The notes: a model not told the origin generated them from the letters alone. 64,000 nt of DNA from Rhexocercosporidium sp. MPI-PUGE-AT-0058 (GCA_020746875.1 JAGTJL010000009.1:2294001-2358000); one strand, 5' to 3'. Counted from the stretch's first letter, positions 21,752-34,947 are shown. Program-made: numbers and translations.

Positions 21752-21976
21752 ATGTGCACCCAAACCTCCTTCACCTACACCCACTGCCCCTGTTCCAGCC
21801 TGCAGATCTCCAGCACCAACTGTGTAGCCTACAACGCCCTCCCACGCTACATATCCGCCTCCAAAAACGACTGCGGGAAACTGGTTAGGGGTGCTGACAG
21901 GGTGATCGTGAGGTCTGGGACGTGTGGATTTCAAGAGCGGGGTAGGTGTTTATATGGTAGGGAGGGAATGGGGTGA
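21752..21976 (+). CDS. small Cys-rich protein, paralogue of 20647-20897
   Basis: The ATG at 21752 starts MCTQTSFTYTHCPCSSLQIS, matching the minus-strand neighbour at M-C-T-Q-T-S, Y-T and C-P-C. It continues with further Cys at CVAY, DCGKL, TCGF and GRC. As read the frame ends at 21976 (74 aa). A possible GTAGGT donor near 21943, where the paralogue has its intron, means the last ten residues are uncertain. No signal peptide or known domain is seen. Confidence 0.6.
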   Translation: MCTQTSFTYTHCPCSSLQISSTNCVAYNALPRYISASKNDCGKLVRGADRVIVRSGTCGFQERGRCLYGREGMG

Positions 21977-22256
21977 AGGGAGTTGTGGGGGGAGGTGGGG
22001 ACCGGATTATTATTTGCAGGTTTCAAGAGGGGAGGGGGAGCAAGGGAGTGTAGAAAAAGGGGTTGGAACTTAATGTTCACGAGAGAGGATTTTGGTCGTT
22101 TGGTTGGCGGAGAATGCACTTCTAGGCCTGCTTTCCGAAATCGATTTTTGAAAGTCTGTTCATTTCCCTGTGGTATCATGAGCAAGGAAACGTCATATTC
22201 GCCTTTCCCCTCCCAAAATCCAGCACACACTTCCTAGGCATTTTTCTATTCATAGA

Positions 22257-25200
22257 TCATACAGCATACCTCTCCTCATCCATCAACGTCTTCTCCTCCC
22301 AACTATCCTCCAACCACTTCGTCCCCACAATCCTCGGTATCCTCTGCAATAGCGATACCTTTCGCCGTACCTCCTTGATCAACTTCGGATCGTCTTCCAG
22401 GATGACGAAATGTGTGATATCTTCCTCGTCATCATTCTCAACAATTTTGCCACCCGAGAACTGGAATCGATTCTTCATGATGAGAAGGTCGATATCTTTG
22501 CTCGATTCTTCTTCGTTGGATGATACGAAGCGGACTACACATCTCTTGAACATCGAGCCTGGCATTTCACCCAGTTCTCTGCCATGTTCTTCGAGTTGTG
22601 CGAGGAACTCATCTGCAGAGAAAGTGGAGTTCTTGGGATGGATCATGTCGTCTACCAAAATCTTCAGGTCACCCACACTAATGTCTCTCGCGTAACTATC
22701 ACCGTACACATCCACATTGCTCTGGAAATCTTCGAGAGAGGAGTCCAGCGTGTGGTACAAATGACTTGGCTCGAAAGGAAGCAAGTATCGGGGCCGGTCG
22801 AATCCATCTGCCTCCGCTTGCTTCAATGCGTCGAACACCCAAGCCGGCTTTAGAATATTTCTTTCGCCCTTCTGCATCAGGCTCGCTACCTTGACCACTT
22901 TCTTGTCTCCGATGCAGATAATGCCTTCTCTAGCTGTCACACTCTGGAATATGCTGCCTCCGTTGAGCTTAATCGCCTGTTCCACCTCGGCTTTGGACTT
23001 CTTCTGAGGATGTAGCATATCAGTCATGACGCAAAAGTCCAGTCCTTCAAATATCTTAGTCTTGGGTCCTGCGTATGGCGTTTTGACTTTGCTATCATTC
23101 CCAGCGATCACAATTGGCTTCTTTAATCTCTTCGTCATTCTCCTATTCTCGACTTTGAATTCCTTTCCTTTGGATTCGGTCTCAACCTTCTCTTTCAAGG
23201 CGTCGAATTCTTCCAAGGAGAGTGCTTGATCCCAGCGCTTGTCATCGCGTATTTTTCTGAATCGGGGGAACCGCAAAGTAAATTTGGTTCCGAATTGATC
23301 GGAAGCTCCAACAGACGCAGCTTTGACCTCAAGAACAACGGAATCGCATGGTTTGATCCAAACATCCGGCCGCTCGTATTGCCTGTCTCCACCACCGCAG
23401 ATAATGAGATCTTTGGGTGGCTTCTTGGGATCCCAGTCGTTCCATTTGCCGTCTGTAATGTGGCGGATCTTCGCATAGTCCTCGGCTCGGAACCCTCCTC
23501 CGACTTTGCAGAAGGAGTAGCATTTCATTGGGTTTGCACCTATACCAGCAACTGTCAGAATGTGAATCTCCCTTCCGGACTTCATGACTTACCACTTGCG
23601 ATGTGATTTTGATTTACTCGTAGTCCACATAAAAATGATGATAGGTTTCCACCCCTGTGACCAGATCCGTAGTATCCACCAATTACTACACAGTCGAGAG
23701 ACTCGCCAAATTCAGTCATGTATTCAGGCTTCACCTTCATCCATTCATTATTCCGCTCATTCAATCTGTACGTAGACGACGGTTTCTTTAGAACAAGTCC
23801 CTCGGATGCTTCAGCAACCACCTGACGCAGATGGGTTTCGATCTCGGCTGATGAGGTTGCTACATCGTAATGGTGTATTTCGAGTCGACGAGGAACATTG
23901 CGGACAGAAAGCTCCATCGCCTTGCGTCGATCTCGTAAGCTATACGGGGTGAGCTGTTTACCATTCAGATACAGGCAATCGAAAGCTCGAAACAATGGTC
24001 GGATTCCCGAGTTGGTTTCGAACCCATTGCGTCCCTCAGCTATGGCAGCAGTTTTCAGCGTTCCGAATCCTACCATGACATCTGTAGCAACATCCCAGGT
24101 TATCATTTCGCCATCTAGGATGATGTTGTCGACTCCTTCACTAAAAGCATCCTTCAGGTGTCTTGTCAAGGCCGAATCCTCGTCGTCAGAGCTAGTTCCG
24201 TACAAGTAGCTATAATCTTTGCCGTTTCGAGACCACCAGGAATACTTTCGATTCCCCTCACCGTCGTCCACCATATGCATTTGCATGCGTTCGCCGTCGA
24301 GTTTCTCTTCGATCCAAAATTCGCCCTTGTGATCCGTCTCGTCAAGTCCCATCTTATCGATCATTTTCTGGAAAGAGTGCGACGAGAATTGAGCAAGTTG
24401 CGGTTTGAAGCATTCCATGAGTGTGATGCCTCTCGCTTCCTCGTCAATCCGAAGGGTTGGATCAACCAATTCCCAGCAGACTCGTCGAAGGCTCGATGAG
24501 ACGTTGAAGAGAGCTTCACCATCTGGATGCCACACCTACGATAAAGTTAATGAGATGTTTTGAACGACAGGGACAACACTTACATCAAGAATAGTCTTCT
24601 CGGATGCTCCAACCTTCATCTGACGAAGGATGATCCGGATCAGCCACATCAACTCATCAGCATTCATTCTGTTATAGAATGTGTTGAAGATAGGCAGCTG
24701 ATCCTCTTCCTTCGATACCGCAGAGAGCTTGTCAAGCAATGCATTGACCTCTGCAATCCGCATATCGCCTACTGTGGTTCTCATAGCTCGTTTCACCAAT
24801 ACATCATAGCATCTTCCCGCGAAATCTCCTGCCGACTTGTTGCCAACTCGAACATCCTTCCAGTTGAGGAGACTCAGAGCATCTTCTGACTTATTATTGA
24901 TCTTCAACATCTTCACAATAAGTTTTCCGATAGCCTTCTCCTTGAGGCCATACATAGCGCGGTCACGATCCTTCTCAGGTAAGATGAGACGGATTGCGGG
25001 GTAAAAGTCATCACCGACTTCACTCCGCCATCTCGACACGAAGCGTTCAAGAATACTCTTGCGCATCTCGTGAGGGCTTAGATTCTTGGACCCAGGGCCT
25101 CGCTTCCGTGCAGCGTGTGGGCCACTTGGTTTAGCCTTGTTCTCATTGAGAGGGTTGAAGAGGGTCGTGAACAGCTCATGGAATGGGAGAGTTTTGGAGT

Positions 25201-25379
25201 GATTGGTCGGTCGATCGGGGTATCTTGTCGTTGTTAGCCTGAGTGCCAGATTTGATAAGTCTGCGTGCTCACTTCTCATTCAGCTCCTCCTCGGTCATCA
25301 GATCGTGTCCATACTGAAGCTCATGATCCACAAGAGCCTCCTCATCTGGCTCTTTTGCTTGACTCGGCTGACTGGGCAT
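22257..25379 (-). CDS. LIG4: DNA ligase IV, four exons
   Basis: Exons 25379-25273, 25223-24584, 24535-23593 and 23539-22257 join in frame to 990 codons plus stop, the usual size for fungal LIG4. The N-terminal DNA-binding domain includes NHSKTLPFHELF and FVSRWRSEVGDDFYPAIRLILPEKDRDR. The nucleotidyltransferase motif I is EEKLDGERMQ with the adenylated Lys near residue 327. Further motifs are DGEMITW, LFRAFDCLYLNG, EGLVLKKPSSTY and EWMKVKPEY. The C-terminal third carries two BRCT repeats (FEGLDFCVMTDM... and ...IVGTKWLEDSW) that bind the Xrcc4/Lif1 partner in the family. It seals double-strand breaks in nuclear non-homologous end joining. The first intron (49 bp) uses an unusual AAG acceptor with GGCTAAC as branch site. 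No damage is seen. Confidence 0.96.
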
Positions 25380-28300
25380 TATGAGAGGTCAAGATGCATG
25401 TGAGACGATGTTGAATGTTGAGCTCGAGATGAATGACTAGAAATAGTTGGCGAAGTGCGCGCTGATGAATCGCGATAATGAAATGATGAGGTTCCAGTTT
25501 GTTGGCATCGTGTTCAGTTAGGCAGACACACGAGGAAGGTGCGAAACCTCGTGACCTGGATAGCGGGGTATTATCACTCGCCTGGTTGGCTTGTTTGTGC
25601 AAGCAGGCGAGATTCCCCTTCCTTCACTGGACTGCATTCTCCTTTTCATGTTTACATTACTTCGCACTTACAACTTTTCTATTGACTGTAAAGTACATTA
25701 CATTTGAATCTCTTTGACTCTAGCATCTAATCTAAACCGACGCCGTCCATCTCAAAAATTCCTGTCCATCCTAGATCCTGTGGTCTCAATCCATTTCTAT
25801 GGCCAGTCAAAACAATCACGATGAGAGTCAACACAGCTTACCAATACTCGAAGACCCTCGAGAGCCCTTACTCAGACCAGCCATCTCCATCAATATCCAG
25901 GATATATCGGAACTCAAGCTGTATTTTCCTTCTGCCGAGACACAGTGCTGGTGTTTCTGACACCAGAGTACAGGGTCTTGACCTGGAATTAAGAATTTCA
26001 CCTCCTTAAGAAAATGATGGATAGTCATCACCTCAAGCCTCCTAATGAAAAGGGCAGTCTTCAACCAAAATGGCATCACTTACACAAAAGCTTTGTCCGC
26101 GAGTGTCTCATGGAGGTGAGGCCCCCCATGCTAAGAAACACTTCTGCGGACTGTTTCTATGTTCAGACTCGGCATGCCCTGAACTCCAGAGACATCGATC
26201 CAGACACGTGGTAAAACTCATGTGATCTCACATAGCCAGCCACGGCTTTGCGGAGCGAACGAAGCTGAATGCATCGACACATCCTCTCAACCCTATTCAG
26301 GCATTATCTCTCCAATGAGTGCAGTCCAACAAAACAAAAAGGTGGTGTTGTCTTAAAAGCCCAAACAGGCAATAATCATGTCCACGTGTACCCCCTCACT
26401 TGGCTGACCGAGCCGAACAAGCTGAACTGAACATCAGATGCACCCTTCACTTAATCACTTAAAACCCGCCAGATCCCGATTGGGCAACCCTCAGCAAGAT
26501 CCGACAGGTCAAAGATAAGGCCTGCATTGAAATGGCGAACTGCAGCCTGCCTGCAGGTTGGGGGTGCAGAAAGTCGATCGATCTCATCGCCTTTGTATTT
26601 GGTGTGGGATGCAGCGCGAGGCAACTTTATTCGCTGAATATATCTTCTTGGATTGATTGGACGCTTTGACTGCCGGAAACTCATTTGAGAGTCAACTTTG
26701 AATATGAAGGTATCCTTTCTCTTTCTTCGTATGACGAATACCTGAGCGAAGTCCGAACTACTAATTATCGAGGCTTCTGTTGGCAGATTCGAGACAAATG
26801 CCAAGGTACAAATTGAAGACAGACTAAGACCGGCTTATTGGATCTCTTGTTATCTTCTCCGCATTTCAGTTTCGACGAACCCAACCGATCACGGAGCATG
26901 AACGACTTTCCCTCTTCGGAAAAGAATTGCGGATCATCATTCATGATGTTCTGGATTTTCACTGCAACTTGGAGTGTTTAGGAAGGCCAAGAGGGACACA
27001 AGCAGAGACAGAGCAAGCGGTGAGGTTCTCACATCCTGCAAACGAAACGTGGACACCAGAAGATCCCTGAAAAAAGAAAGGACGGGAGAGGAAAGCAGAT
27101 GCAAATGAAATGCACAGGAGTGAAAATTTGGCAAGCAAAAGAAATGCAAGTAGTATTTGTACCTTTGAGTACCGAAGTGGAAGTCCCTTCAACTGCATTG
27201 CATTGCGTCTGTTCCGGATCCTCCATATGCACACAAGCAAGCTGGTTGTGAAGGGGCATGGGACTGACTGCCAGCCTCAACCTGCCCCAGCGGCCAACGC
27301 CAACGCCAACGCCATCTCCATACCCTATCTCTTGGCCGAAAATAGAGTACAGTAGAGTAATAAAGTTTCTTGAGAGGACGCTTGCTTACCTGCGCTATCG
27401 AACCCGGCGAGCGATAGAAAATGCACGATCTGTGGTTGGGTCAGTCGGAAGCCGCGCTACTGGTTAAGGAGGGCGGGATGAAGGTAGTGGAGCGGGATGC
27501 AACATGCAAGTGGCCAGTCCTCAATCCGACTCTCAAGGATCGGGATGGGCCAGCATCGTCATATTCAGGACACTTGTGCACACTTTGTGGGGCCGTTGGT
27601 GTCCGGTGGAGGCAGGTGGCCGAGAGCCTTGCCGTGCCTTGCCTTGCCCTGTTACTATTTGTTACTATTGATGTTGCTCTTACCTGAGAGTCTTACAAGC
27701 AAATCAACTTCTATCTTCTGCTGCTTTGCCCCACGAACAGAGCATTGTTGAGACGCAGAAGGAGGGGATACGAAAGTTTGATCCCCCACGGCAAGTGGTA
27801 GTAGAATGCCGGCGGACAAGGGAATCACTTGGGTGATTCATCGGCACGGGGGGATTCGGGCCACGGCGGGATGGGAATGGGAATGGGGGATGGGGGTGAA
27901 AGCTGGAGCCGTGTCCAGTGCGGCAAGGGCAAGCAAGCAAGACAGGATGAATCACCTCGGACGCCCTGCTGCTGCGGTGCTTGCTGAGTTGTACGACCCA
28001 ACCTGCCTGATGCAAAGAACCAACGAAGAGCCACAGACATAAGATGGGGGTCCCATTTGGCTTCATTTGCTTTTGAGAAAATTTTCATCCTGGGTTTTGC
28101 GTTGGGGGGTCGACTTCATGGTCGTGTTCATCAACGGGTAGATAGATAGTTGTAGTTGTTCAGCAGTAATAGTGCCGCAAGCGAGGAGAGATTCCAAAGT
28201 GCAGAACCTCGCGAGCAATGGAGATGACAGTGATACATATATATACACCAAGCCTGGAGAGCCCGCTTACAGTACCGTACTGGACTGTATGTACTGCTGG

Positions 28301-29129
28301 GCCAGCCAGATAAGCAGGGCCCGATAGCGAGTCAGGCCAGCGAGGATAGGCATTCCAGCGCGTGCCTTGGCTTTCTTTCAGCCTTCCAGGGCCAACTGCT
28401 GCAGCCGTGTCGCGTGTCTCAGACCCTGTCGCTGTCTGCCAGCCAGTCTCCCTCCCTTATCAGTTCCTCTCCTCCTTCCCATGCGGTCGGTGCAAGGCTG
28501 CACTGTGGCCATTCACCCGAATGCAATGCCCTTCATATCCCATCCCATCTCACCTCACCTCACCTCTCTTCCCTTCCCTTTGCTTACAACAACCAACTCT
28601 CCGTCCAAACTCCTACAACACGACAAGCAACGCTCCCTAACATCCTTCTTAGAACCACATCCGTTCCTTTCAAGAACCCTTCCCTCCACAAAGCCACATG
28701 TTCTCCTCCCAACAGCACTCAACAGAGACATGATTCATCATAACCACCAGACTGATATCTGCCTCGAACTGCTCGATCAAGAAGGAGCCTGCTCCCGATA
28801 AGGCATCTACCGCGCGGAAAGCAAGCATCCCATCTCCAACTACCGAGAGCAGAGTATTTGCTTCGGACAGAGACCTGAACTTGGCTCTCGTTTGCGCCGT
28901 TTCCATTTAGTAATAGGCGTTCCTAGTCCCGTTCCTCGATCGAGGGGTGGTGACCTGCCCTCCCTCCGTCATGCTTCAACCTCGCAGCTTCCTGTTCACA
29001 CGAGCACCCTCGCCCTCGCCCTCGCCCTCTCCGTCTCCATCTCCCTCTCTCTCCTCCAAGCCAAGGGAAATCAAATATGAACGTCCAGAGGGGAAGAGCA
29101 AACCTCCTGCGAAACGCGATACGAGGGAC
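25380..29129. other. 3.7-kb stretch without a supported gene
   Basis: Many short frames occur on both strands, none protein-like or with a recognisable motif. The left part is the LIG4 upstream region. From about 27280 there are short low-complexity pieces (CCAACG repeats near 27295-27320; CACCT/CCTC tracts near 28545-28570). A (CCCTCG)n-like tract at about 29005-29030 leads into the next gene. A long leader, a non-coding transcript or an unrecognised small gene cannot be excluded. Confidence 0.4.
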
Positions 29130-30467
29130 ATGTCGTCAACAACATCAACAACGATCTCGACCCACAGTTCGAGACCGACCACCCCTTCTTCTCCAGTTGT
29201 GATCCCTCTGCGAGGCCAGCACGAGACGGCACACGACCGGAAACGATCACAACGAGTGAACGAGAAGAGGGAACCAAGCCGGTCCGAGAGAAGGTCGAGG
29301 AACATCCACTCCCCCGATGCGATCCCACCTTCAGTCGCGGCTCTTCTAGCCCTCACGTCGATACCTCCTCAGAAGAGCGGCAGTCTTCGGCGCAGGAGCG
29401 GTGCAGGTCAAAGACTGACCGTGGATGCAATACTCAAACATACGGGGGCTTCGGAGAAGGAGTTTGGGATGTCACTAGGAAAGAGTCCTCTGGACCTACT
29501 ACTCTCTCCTCCAGACGAGGAGGATGAGATTGCTGAGAGTGAAACTGGTCGCGAATCGGTACTATCAACAAGGACTATGTCCAGCGAATCTATGCCTTCC
29601 CTGGACGACGATGGATCTATCTCCGAGGCCTCACCTTCCTTCAACTCAGTCCTGACTCCCGGGTTCGGATCCCGAAGCAGACGATCCACTCCTTCCAGAA
29701 GGATTCAATCTCTCGCATTACCGCTCTTGGCTTCGTCGGGGAGCCACCCATTATCCGAAGTCGATGTTGATGAGCTCGACTTCCGCGTCTTCCAGAAATC
29801 ATCAGAGAAGGAGGAAGAAAAGAACAATGTCAAGACGGAATTGCCTCAGCGCAAATCAGCTTTCAAGTCAAATTTAACGGCCTCACTCAAGGCGTTGAGA
29901 TCTGCCGCAAGATCGTTCTCCAGCCTCACGACACCTATGATCACACCCGACGACTTTCTCACAAGATCAATCATTTCTATCGATCCTCAAGTGCCCTTCA
30001 CAGACGAACGAATGCCTCCTCGGCTCGAGGATACTCCAACCCCTGCACTTCGCCGATATCTCAATCCTACAACAAATGCTCCAATCGAGGCTCATGTCAC
30101 AAGTTCACACACCCAGACTATGAACTCCACGACTTGTACTGCTTCGATACAAATGCAGACTTACAAGGTATCTCGCTCTTCTAAAGGAACCTCACCTATT
30201 GTTATTAGCCGACGGACCCAACCGACGACTCCGGAAGAGGTGGCCGAGGTCGCCGCCGGACCACTGGCACGACAACGGGACATGCGCGAGAACAGTGATT
30301 TCATTCGAGTGGCCGTCATGGAAATGCTTATGCGGAAAAAGGGGAAGCTGGATGACCAGAAGCCTGGAAGGGCGCGTTGGGCATTGCCTCCGAGGAAACC
30401 GCCGACGAAGCCATATGAAATCTCTGAGAACGGAGTTCCAACTAGGTGGATCGCCGTTACGAATTAG
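29130..30467 (+). CDS. disordered conserved-type fungal protein, function unknown
   Basis: The chosen start is ATG at 29130 (MSSTTSTTISTHSSRPTTPS), giving 445 aa. An in-frame ATG at 28971 would add 53 residues, including a low-complexity Ser-Pro run coded by a hexamer tract. The protein is Ser/Thr/Pro/Arg-rich. Ordered-looking patches are SPDAIPPSVAALLALTSIP, FKSNLTASLKALRSAARSFS and, near the C-terminus, ENSDFIRVAVMEMLMRKKGKLD followed by ARWALPPRKPP. These patches suggest a conserved Pezizomycotina family, but I do not recognise its function. No signal peptide, membrane segment or intron is evident. The frame is long and unbroken against many stops in the flanks. Confidence 0.72.
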   Translation: MSSTTSTTISTHSSRPTTPSSPVVIPLRGQHETAHDRKRSQRVNEKREPSRSERRSRNIHSPDAIPPSVAALLALTSIPPQKSGSLRRRSGAGQRLTVDAILKHTGASEKEFGMSLGKSPLDLLLSPPDEEDEIAESETGRESVLSTRTMSSESMPSLDDDGSISEASPSFNSVLTPGFGSRSRRSTPSRRIQSLALPLLASSGSHPLSEVDVDELDFRVFQKSSEKEEEKNNVKTELPQRKSAFKSNLTASLKALRSAARSFSSLTTPMITPDDFLTRSIISIDPQVPFTDERMPPRLEDTPTPALRRYLNPTTNAPIEAHVTSSHTQTMNSTTCTASIQMQTYKVSRSSKGTSPIVISRRTQPTTPEEVAEVAAGPLARQRDMRENSDFIRVAVMEMLMRKKGKLDDQKPGRARWALPPRKPPTKPYEISENGVPTRWIAVTN

Positions 30468-32505
30468 TCCAGGAACACAACGGGGGCCTGGATTTCCTCG
30501 AATCTAGGACACGATATTACACACACACATGATGCTGGATACCAGGTCCATCTTCTCAGCATTACGTATCGTGATTCGCGCAATCGTCTCCCGCCTCTTT
30601 GGAACTTCGGACAGACCCACATTTCATCACTGCCGGGGCTTCTGGAAGGACTGTCGACCCACTTGAACACGGCGCAAATCCCATCAGGAAGGTTTGAACT
30701 GCACCCCACTTTTCGCTTCAGCGGACTTGCCCGCTTTTCATTTGTAATGGATTTCAGGGTCCGTCTCAAGTTCTCAAATCGCAGGTGTGTGCCTTCCGAT
30801 GGAACGCAAATCCCGACGTCAAGTTTGAAGTTGAGAGAGGGTCGCGCGATGCCAGGGATAAGAACAGCTGTTGTTTCCCCCGGAGTTGTTCGGAGATGCG
30901 TTAACTTCACGGCTGCAGGATCATCAGGGGCGGTGTCGTCAGCAGTGCAGCATGCATTGCGGCCTCAGGGACCAGGATACAGACCGCTTAAATTGACGCA
31001 CAAGATTTGCGCTGCTACACCGTCGAAATGACTGTGCCTGATCAGTCCTCTTTGGGGACTCTGTCATACGACTCATGCATTGAGCTGTTTCCGTCCTACA
31101 CTTTGTGGCCAAATTTTGGTTCGAAAGGAACGGTCAAGGACACCGCCGCTGATTGGAGCAGAGGGCGATAGCGGAATTTGGATTGGCAGATCTTCAGTCG
31201 AAGGGACAGTCGATGGGAGCATCCTTGGCCGCCCGCTTGAGATCGGGTAGGGCTGTGAATTTTGACGCATGTCACGTCTGTCGCGCCGCGGGGGAAATAC
31301 TGCACGAAAGGTTCAAAGCCTTAAGATCCGTCATCGGAGACATTATACGCAATCCATCCTTGCATAGACTTTCGGGGAGCTGCGCGAAGGGTCCAGTTAC
31401 AGCTGTCCGTGTCTAGGATCAAGGTCGCACAATATTTTTTTATCACAGTTGAACGTATGTGGGGGTTGGGAGAAGTGGAAAGTGGGAAGGTGGGAAGACC
31501 AGAGATGGGAGACAATTGGAAGGAAAGCAACAGTACACCAGGGAAGCCGAGGTTTCATGCATAGCACTGCATTTGGATTTAAGAGTTGTACAACTACATT
31601 GGAACTGGGAGTATTGGGTATCATGGGATTAGGAATGGATAACACGCATTGGATGGTTATAAATGGAGTTAGATGGTTTTTGGTGCGATACCACAGCTCT
31701 TTGCTTTCCTTTGTTTTTCTAAATTATTTGTTTGGGACGTTGATGGCGACGATACCGAGAGCTGTAAATAGCGAAGAGATATGGATGAATGAGAATTGAA
31801 ACAATCCAAAATCAACAAATCCTCGAAGGCGTGAAGTAAGAGAGCCCATCATAAGATTCCCATCATGTACTCAGAATAGCCATGGCTCCACTGTGCTAGA
31901 GCATGGTATTCACCTCTATTTTAGGGTAGCGGTTAGAGGAGAGATGCAATTTATGGAGAAATTGGTACTTGGCGAGGGCGAGATCGTTTTCAATTTCGGA
32001 TTTTCAAGAAATCGTCAAGACTCATGACAGCAATCATTCGTCTTTCAAAAGTCCCTCTGTATTCCAATTGGTGATGTCTGCGGGTATCACAAGACATTTG
32101 ACAGATTGAGGGGTCTTCTGATCTGTCAGCCTCGCGGGGAAGCATAACGGCTTCGGCGGATATACAATACAGTACGCTCAACTTGATCTGAAGTTCAACT
32201 CAACTAGACATAACAAGACAAGCCAAATCGGATGTTTACGAATAGATCCTGCTTCGCAAACAGCAAAATATTTGCAAAATATATATTTGCTGATGTGAGG
32301 CTACCTCCACGTGCCAAGGAGACTCAGCCTCGCCTGTTTTTATATCCACGTCTATTCCGACCCCTACACGACTCCAATCTCACGACCATCACTAGTCAAC
32401 AAACCTACACCATCAGCAGAACCCCATGAATCGCCACACGTATGCTACCCTCCACCCGGCACGATCACGATCGCTACTCGCTCGCGATCCCACCACCGTG
32501 GCTCG
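30468..32505. other. intergenic region upstream of IRS4
   Basis: Overlapping frames at 30464-30910 (-) and 30663-31031 (+) are not protein-like. Several AT-rich patches lie near 32200-32300, including ATATTTGCAAAATATATATTTGC. The last 100 bases look like a leader for the next gene. Confidence 0.4.
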
Positions 32506-34326
32506 ATGAGTTCGAACAGGACAGCCTCCCAAGACAGCCGGCTTGGCAGCGCTGCCTCAAGCTCTACAGCAACATCCACAGCACAGAACCAGAGCGCGGC
32601 TCTCAGGGGAGCGTCTCTAGCTTTTGGGAAACCGCCTCTCAAGCCGAAGCCGCAGATACACAATTATAGCGGGAGGAATGGAGCATTGGCTGCAGCAACC
32701 TCAGCGGGAGGAGGAGGAGGAGGAGGAGGTAGTGGAGGCTCACGTCAGAACGCCAGGAACATAACTGCTTCGACGTTAGATGATCAAGGAGGGGATCAGC
32801 GGTTGACATATCAGAATACTGGATCAAGTGTTGGAAGTAGATCTTATACGGGAGGCTCGGACCGGAATATAGTCCAAAAGAGGCAGAGCCAGCTAGGTGT
32901 CAGAGGGGGCTATCTCCAACCTCCAGGAGCAGGGACACCAAACGATCAGTCGAGATCAGCTTCCTTCATAGCAGCTACTCTCGCAGCTTCGCGATCTGCG
33001 TCGATAAGTCCCAACGTGACGGGCCAACAGGATTTCCCTGCTACGAAACCGCGGAGACCCGGGAACTCTAGAACGCCGTCCGTGAGGAGTATCACTTCTT
33101 CGCGGAGTTCTGACCATGCTCTGGATACGACTCCAATACCGCCCACGACGTCCTTGATAGGGATGTTTGAGCAGAATGCTGCCTCTGCAACAACCGTTAA
33201 ACGACCGAATTCTAGGAGACCTGGTACAGTTACCCCCACGAGAGCATCCAAGAGCAATGGAAGTCCAGCACCCACGCGGAACAGAACACCATCACCACTA
33301 GCGAGCAGACCACGAAAGCCGCTGGTTAAATCTCCGAAGCCTACTCTGGCGACAATACAGAGCGTTTCCGGTGAGTCCGAACCTCGAAAACCACCCTCAA
33401 CAGGATGGAGACCCTTAGTCCCCATTACAACACCAATACCCATACCCATTCCAGCGAAACCTAGGGTACAAAAGACAGATCCTATAGCCAATGATGGCAA
33501 CGATGATGCCGACTCAGACGACTCCTTCGTCTCAGCATCCGACTACCAACCATCCGACTACCAGCCCTCCTTCCGCGCCGAAATTGCCGCCCAAAACCGC
33601 CGCTTCAAAAACCAATACCACTCCAACCACTCCGCCCCCTCAGTGAAAGTCGACGCCCTCGCAAACGCTATTGTAGCATCCTCACTCGCCTCCTCGCGCG
33701 CCGCCTCCCCTGCAAAATCCTTCTCATCCTCGCTGTACCCACCACCACCACCTCCCAGACGAAGTAACCGAGGCGGCCTCTTCCACCACAGCACCACTGG
33801 CAAAGAAATCGACCTGTCTCGCACGCCCAGCCCAGCCAAACCCGCCGTCCTACGTACTACGATGCGGAAACCGAAATCGAAAGAGGATATCGATGAGGGA
33901 GCACAGCGGCGAGGCAAGAAGAAATTCGTCAAGAAGCATCCGAATAAACATCATGAAGGCGACCGCAAACGCTGGCGCGACGCCATCACAGAGCGAGAGC
34001 GGAAGAGGTACGAAGCTGTCTGGGCGTCGAATAAAGGCCTATTTGCTTCAGGGTCGCCTGGGGAGGAGAATACCGTTCCGAGTGTTGTGGTCAGGGATAT
34101 ATTCTCCCGCTCAAGATTACATACCGATGTACTAGAGGAGGTGTATGAGTTGGTAGATCGGAGCAAAGACGGGAGGTTGGAGAAGGAGGAGTTCGTGGTG
34201 GGATTGTGGTTGATTGATCAGAGGCTTAAGGGGAGGAAATTGCCTATTCGGGTGTCGGATAGTGTTTGGAAGAGTGCTGGATCTTTGAGTTCTTTGAAGG
34301 TTAAGGTTAAGAAGCCGAAGCATTAG
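32506..34326 (+). CDS. IRS4: Irs4-type EH-domain protein
   Basis: The ATG at 32506 starts [20 protein letters not shown] and the frame runs 606 codons without introns. The frame is open further upstream (from 32311) but without an ATG. Most of the chain is disordered, with a Gly run from a GGA microsatellite near 32690-32715, Ser/Arg-rich stretches and a PPPPPP segment. The C-terminal ~115 residues form an EH domain: [36 protein letters not shown], an EF-hand-like [13 protein letters not shown] and [16 protein letters not shown]. This combination is typical of Irs4/Tax4 proteins, which in yeast bind the phosphatase Inp51 to control PI(4,5)P2 and affect rDNA silencing and autophagy. The EH domain would bind NPF motifs. 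Confidence 0.88.
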   Translation: MSSNRTASQDSRLGSAASSSTATSTAQNQSAALRGASLAFGKPPLKPKPQIHNYSGRNGALAAATSAGGGGGGGGSGGSRQNARNITASTLDDQGGDQRLTYQNTGSSVGSRSYTGGSDRNIVQKRQSQLGVRGGYLQPPGAGTPNDQSRSASFIAATLAASRSASISPNVTGQQDFPATKPRRPGNSRTPSVRSITSSRSSDHALDTTPIPPTTSLIGMFEQNAASATTVKRPNSRRPGTVTPTRASKSNGSPAPTRNRTPSPLASRPRKPLVKSPKPTLATIQSVSGESEPRKPPSTGWRPLVPITTPIPIPIPAKPRVQKTDPIANDGNDDADSDDSFVSASDYQPSDYQPSFRAEIAAQNRRFKNQYHSNHSAPSVKVDALANAIVASSLASSRAASPAKSFSSSLYPPPPPPRRSNRGGLFHHSTTGKEIDLSRTPSPAKPAVLRTTMRKPKSKEDIDEGAQRRGKKKFVKKHPNKHHEGDRKRWRDAITERERKRYEAVWASNKGLFASGSPGEENTVPSVVVRDIFSRSRLHTDVLEEVYELVDRSKDGRLEKEEFVVGLWLIDQRLKGRKLPIRVSDSVWKSAGSLSSLKVKVKKPKH

Positions 34327-34947
34327 ATGGATGTGTTGAATACTGCTATGATTTGGATTCGAGGATGAGGAGGAGGTTGTATCAGTTTGGGAGTTTGGGG
34401 GGGTATTTGAAAGCGAGAGGAATAGAGCTGGGCTGCAGGATAGCGGCCACTTTTAGATACAGATGACATATGACATCTCACAGGAACACGAGACGTATTT
34501 TTCGTTTGTTAGAAGATAGGATGAGATGAGATGAGATAATACCCATGAATGTCTATTCTCAGTTGAGTGGCATGTAGGTATAAATTAATTATGAATAGAC
34601 AGTCTGCAAAACCAATATTGCTATCCACTTTCTTGTTGCATTGGATGCTGTTGTTGAGTGAGCTCCTCCAAGCGAGAACCCCCTTTTCGTCTCGCTTAAA
34701 TCAAGATAGACTTTAAGCTAACATCAACAAAAGCTTTTAGTTCGCATCTTGGAATTATTTCCTTCCCCTTTCAAGCAGTAGTAAGAAACCGTTTCCACAT
34801 ATTCCAATACCATCCACACCTTACCTTCCCTTGCACGCGAGACCATATCTAATCATCTTCCTCATCATCAATGCAGCCAAACAGCGACAACCATACGCCT
34901 ACACAACCTTTTCTTCTCCTCTCCTCTCCTCTCCTCCTGCTCGTCAC
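34327..34947. other. intergenic, convergent gene ends
   Basis: This lies between the 3' ends of IRS4 (+) and the M28 peptidase (-). It holds a GATGA microsatellite-like tract at about 34520-34540 and a CTCCT repeat at about 34914-34938. No gene is seen. Confidence 0.45.

Noticed and set aside
30464..31031. Overlapping frames on both strands downstream of the disordered protein
   Set aside because: No recognisable motif, no good splice partner, and the two frames mirror each other.
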